DNA from: Halobacteriales archaeon QS_3_64_16
Lineage (GTDB): Archaea > Halobacteriota > Halobacteria > Halobacteriales > Halococcaceae
NCBI GenBank assembly: GCA_003021705.1
Contig: PXRJ01000030.1
Location: 1-45,591 of the forward strand
Length of the DNA stretch: 45,591 nt
Direction of reading: 5' to 3'
Shown: one piece after another, positions 43,353 to 45,591 of the stretch
How the letters are laid out: the number at the start of each line of letters is the position of its first letter
Numbering within the stretch: the first letter of the stretch is position 1
Position numbers and translations under genes: made by a program
The notes under the pieces: model-generated
Told to the model about the DNA's origin: nothing
The model's input: the letters and a program-made list of their open reading frames with translations, nothing else
The model's database searches: none

Positions 43353-44964
43353 TTACGCCTGAGTCCCGCCGACCTCGAAGTCCGCGAGGGGCCCCTGGAG
43401 CTGGTCGGCCTGCTCAAAGAGCGATTCGGACTCGGAACTAACCTATCTCATCGAGGACAGCTGATCCGCGGCGGTCGCGAACACCCCTTCGGCTTCCTCC
43501 GCAGTCGTCCGGCTGATGACGGCCACCGGTTCGATCATCGCGACCGTCTCTTCCACGCTCGCGGCCTGATCGTCGGTCGCCCAGTTGATCTCCTGAATCC
43601 CCCGGTTGGTTGCTTCAGTATTGCTCGCTGCCGACGAGAGCGAGTCGGCGATCTCCTCGATGGCGTCGGCTCCCTCCCGAATGTGTCGATCGGCCGTCCG
43701 AACCTCGCCGACGGTCGTCTCAGTCTATGCTTGCGTTTCGGCGATCAACGCTTCGATCTCGGTGGCTGCTCCCTTGGTCTCCTCGGCCAGTTGTTTGACT
43801 TCGTCCGCTACGACGCTGAACCCGTCGCTGCTTTCGGCTTCCGTACTCGAACCGGCACGGGCGGCCTCGATGCTGGCGTTGAGCGCCAGAAGGTTCGTCT
43901 GCTCGGCGATGTCGCTGATGAGGTCGACGATCTCACCGATATCGCTCATCTGGTCGTCGAGGGACTGGACGTTCTCGACGGTCGAATCGAGCGGCTCACC
44001 TGCTCGCTCGCTTCTTCGGCCCCGTGACGCCGGTAGTGGTCTGCTCACTCACAACGCTCACCTCACGGGAGAACGTCTGGATGTTTCCCATCGCTGCGTC
44101 GATCTCGTCGATCATTTCTTTGAACGCCTCTCCGATCCGTGTCATCGCCTCGCTATCGCTTTCGGTGTCGAGTCGAGCAGTGAGAACTCTATCGGCCGCT
44201 CGCGCCATCGTGGTACTGTAGGCGTCGACCTTGGTTTCTAAGTGCTGGTTCAGTTGCTCGACTGCTTCCGGGCGTGCGTCGGCCTCGGCTCTGGCCTCCT
44301 CGACGCGTTCGATCCGGTCGGTTTGCTCGGCGACCTGCTGGAGCCGGGCTTCCAATTGTTCCCGGGAGCGTTCGATCGAATACCAGTTCGAGATCAACGC
44401 CGCCGAGAGTGCGAGAATAAACATAGCGTGGATTACCGTCCACGCCTACGGGTACTCGATGGCGGCGGGATAGTTGTAAACTCTCGTCGGATCGATCATA
44501 CTAAAGACGGCGTGGCCGGTCGCGACGTACGACAGTCCGATCGCAAACGGTAGCCAGTCCTCGTAGATAGCGATCACGCCAACGACGACGAAGAAGTGAA
44601 AGTGCGCTTCGATATGCCCACCCGAAAACTGCACGAGCAGCGTCGAGGTGGTCATCAACCCGAAGGAAGCCAGCGCAGTCCGTGTGCGCCGTTCGAATCG
44701 GGACCAGTTTGCAAGCAGGGCGATCGCCGCGACGATCCCGAGCTCCCTGAGGACGAGCCACGTCGAGGTCGCCGGTATCCTCGCCCCGGTGAGCGTCGAC
44801 TCGGTCCCTTCGTACAGACCGAGTGTCAAGAGCAGAGGAACGTGTGCTACTAAGGAAATCAGGATGTTTCGGTGGCGCGATCGCCAGGTCTCCTCAGGAA
44901 TCGAGTCCCGGCTCGGCGTGTACCTAATAATCTCCTGCAGTTGGTCCTTCCAGCCGTCGATCAC
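43353..44964 (-). pseudogene. halobacterial transducer (Htr/MCP) with N-terminal membrane sensor, broken
   Basis: The GTG at 44964 starts a membrane sensor of about five helices, with GGHIEAHFHFFVVVGVIAIYEDW, cut by a TAG at 44446-44448 after AAIEYP. The same frame continues as AWTVIHAMFILALSAALISNW and a coiled-coil/HAMP-like region to TTTGVT. A frameshift near 44015 and loss of roughly 200 nt follow. The signalling domain then resumes ([44 protein letters not shown]), hits a TAG at 43725-43727, continues in frame, and hits another TAG at 43443-43445 before the TAA at 43353. At least five lesions, so it is certainly dead. Confidence 0.88.
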
Positions 44965-45284
44965 CGAGAGATCGGCTCACGACCTTTTCGTCGGTCGTTC
45001 CATGAGCAGTCTGGTCTCGTCATCGTTGATATATGTCGTTTTGTTATCGTAACTGATAATCAGTAACTCGCCGTTTTCTCACAGGGCCTGCTGGCCGTTT
45101 TTCGGGTGGTGTCGAGCAGTAGGTATTCGCTATTCCGACGGATCGGACTTGAGAGACTCGTTCCTACCGACCGAAAGCACGGGCAGACGGAACACTATGA
45201 GTTCGATCGGTACGGCTCGTTCGGCGCGTTTTCAGTCCTCGTTGGGGCCGATGCTGCGAGTACGAACGCCCTGAAAACGTCGAA
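44965..45284. other. gene-free stretch between the broken Htr and tRNA-Cys
   Basis: No coding frame is supported in these 320 nt. They contain CATATATCAA on the minus strand (about 45027-45036), a likely old promoter of the Htr gene. A short palindrome, ACTGAT-A-ATCAGT (45052-45064), lies just upstream and could be a former operator. Confidence 0.4.
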
Positions 45285-45360
45285 AGCCAAGGGCCGGATT
45301 TGAACCGGCGATGGGCGGCTCTGCAGGCCGCTGCGTTAGACCGGACTCTGCCACCTTGGC
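45285..45360 (-). tRNA. tRNA-Cys (anticodon GCA)
   Basis: Read on the minus strand: acceptor GCCAAGG/CCTTGGC, anticodon stem GCGGC/GCCGC with loop CTGCAGA giving anticodon GCA, and T-arm GCCGG-TTCAAAT-CCGGC. 76 nt, no intron, no encoded CCA. Confidence 0.93.
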
Positions 45361-45591
45361 ACAGTTGCTAGTACCCCCGAGGCTCGCATAAACGTAGCGG
45401 TCGCTCGAACTGTGTAAATACGAGCGACGACGGACGGCGTCGCCACTCGTCGGATGAAGTATGAATGAAAAGGCGGCGAACCACCAGTTGCGGGCCGTTG
45501 TAACGGAGCGGTCTCGGGTTCCACCGGGACGGACCCTGCGTGTACTTCCGATTGCGCTCCTGGGCCCGTACTTGGCCCCTCGCTCTCGCGA
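45361..45591. other. window end, no defended gene
   Basis: Apart from the tRNA-Cys promoter, nothing certain is seen. A plus frame from the ATG at 45461 (MNEKAANHQLRAVV) stays open to the window edge, but third-position GC is only about two thirds, low for this genome, and no motif is recognised. It may be the start of a gene that continues outside. Confidence 0.3.
45387..45393 (-). promoter_or_regulatory. TATA box for tRNA-Cys
   Basis: GTTTATG on the minus strand is centred 30 nt before the tRNA 5' end. Confidence 0.5.

Noticed and set aside
45461-45591. Start of a gene running off the window end
   Set aside because: Low third-position GC and no recognisable motif; left as undetermined.

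Overview
This window is haloarchaeal (class Halobacteria) chromosome. The signs are GC-rich DNA, strongly acidic proteins, archaeal translation genes (aRF1 with NIKS and GGQ motifs, ribosomal protein S6e, ArgS), halobacterial transducer (Htr) remnants, haloarchaeal HTH_10 and PadR regulators, TATA boxes about 28-32 nt before start codons (leaderless transcripts), and a tRNA gene with a bulge-helix-bulge intron. The genus cannot be fixed from the sequence alone.

Layout. (1) 1-4527, glycerol 3-phosphate oxidation: the window opens inside a 2-oxopent-4-enoate hydratase-type gene whose frame is broken off and joined to the last ~47 codons of a glpA gene. Intact glpB and glpC follow, then a short GlpA-like FAD protein. 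(2) 4691-17035, a peptide uptake and breakdown block: a winged-helix protein, gamma-glutamyltransferase, a DUF1028 Ntn-hydrolase-like protein, a complete Dpp/Opp ABC transporter (Tat lipoprotein, two permeases, two ATPases) read leftward, an HTH_10 regulator divergent from it and an S9 peptidase. (3) 17184-20283: a 57-residue zinc-finger protein, a Tat-exported acetamidase/formamidase-family protein, a macro-domain protein and two small conserved haloarchaeal proteins. (4) 20284-24385, accessory: a probably decayed gene, two tandem TackOD1-like zinc-ribbon proteins (one frameshifted) and an AT-richer pair of unknown genes. (5) 24509-35691: universal stress protein, aRF1 with a TnpB/IS1341-type remnant directly upstream, amphi-Trp protein, a mucin-like sequon-rich membrane protein, a broken FAD amine oxidase, ArgS, zinc alcohol dehydrogenase, a hydrolase with an Asp nucleophile, a membrane protein, a DHH phosphoesterase and a DUF5807 protein. 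(6) 35834-45591: winged-helix protein, a broken Htr transducer carrying a 49-bp double-hairpin insertion, a PadR-like regulator, a small conserved protein, S6e, a beta-CASP RNase, a DUF7119-like protein, intron-containing tRNA-Lys(TTT), small membrane proteins, a second broken Htr transducer and tRNA-Cys(GCA).

Functionally the window mixes core information genes with catabolic modules (glycerol 3-phosphate; peptides and gamma-glutamyl compounds). It has an unusual number of broken genes: hydratase/glpA, a TackOD1 paralogue, an amine oxidase, TnpB and two Htr genes. No CRISPR array, rRNA or intact transposase was seen. The most novel-looking items are the 49-bp double-hairpin element with a 4-bp target duplication inside an Htr gene, the tandem TackOD1 proteins beside an AT-rich unknown gene pair, the sequon-dense mucin-like protein and the hydratase::glpA junction.
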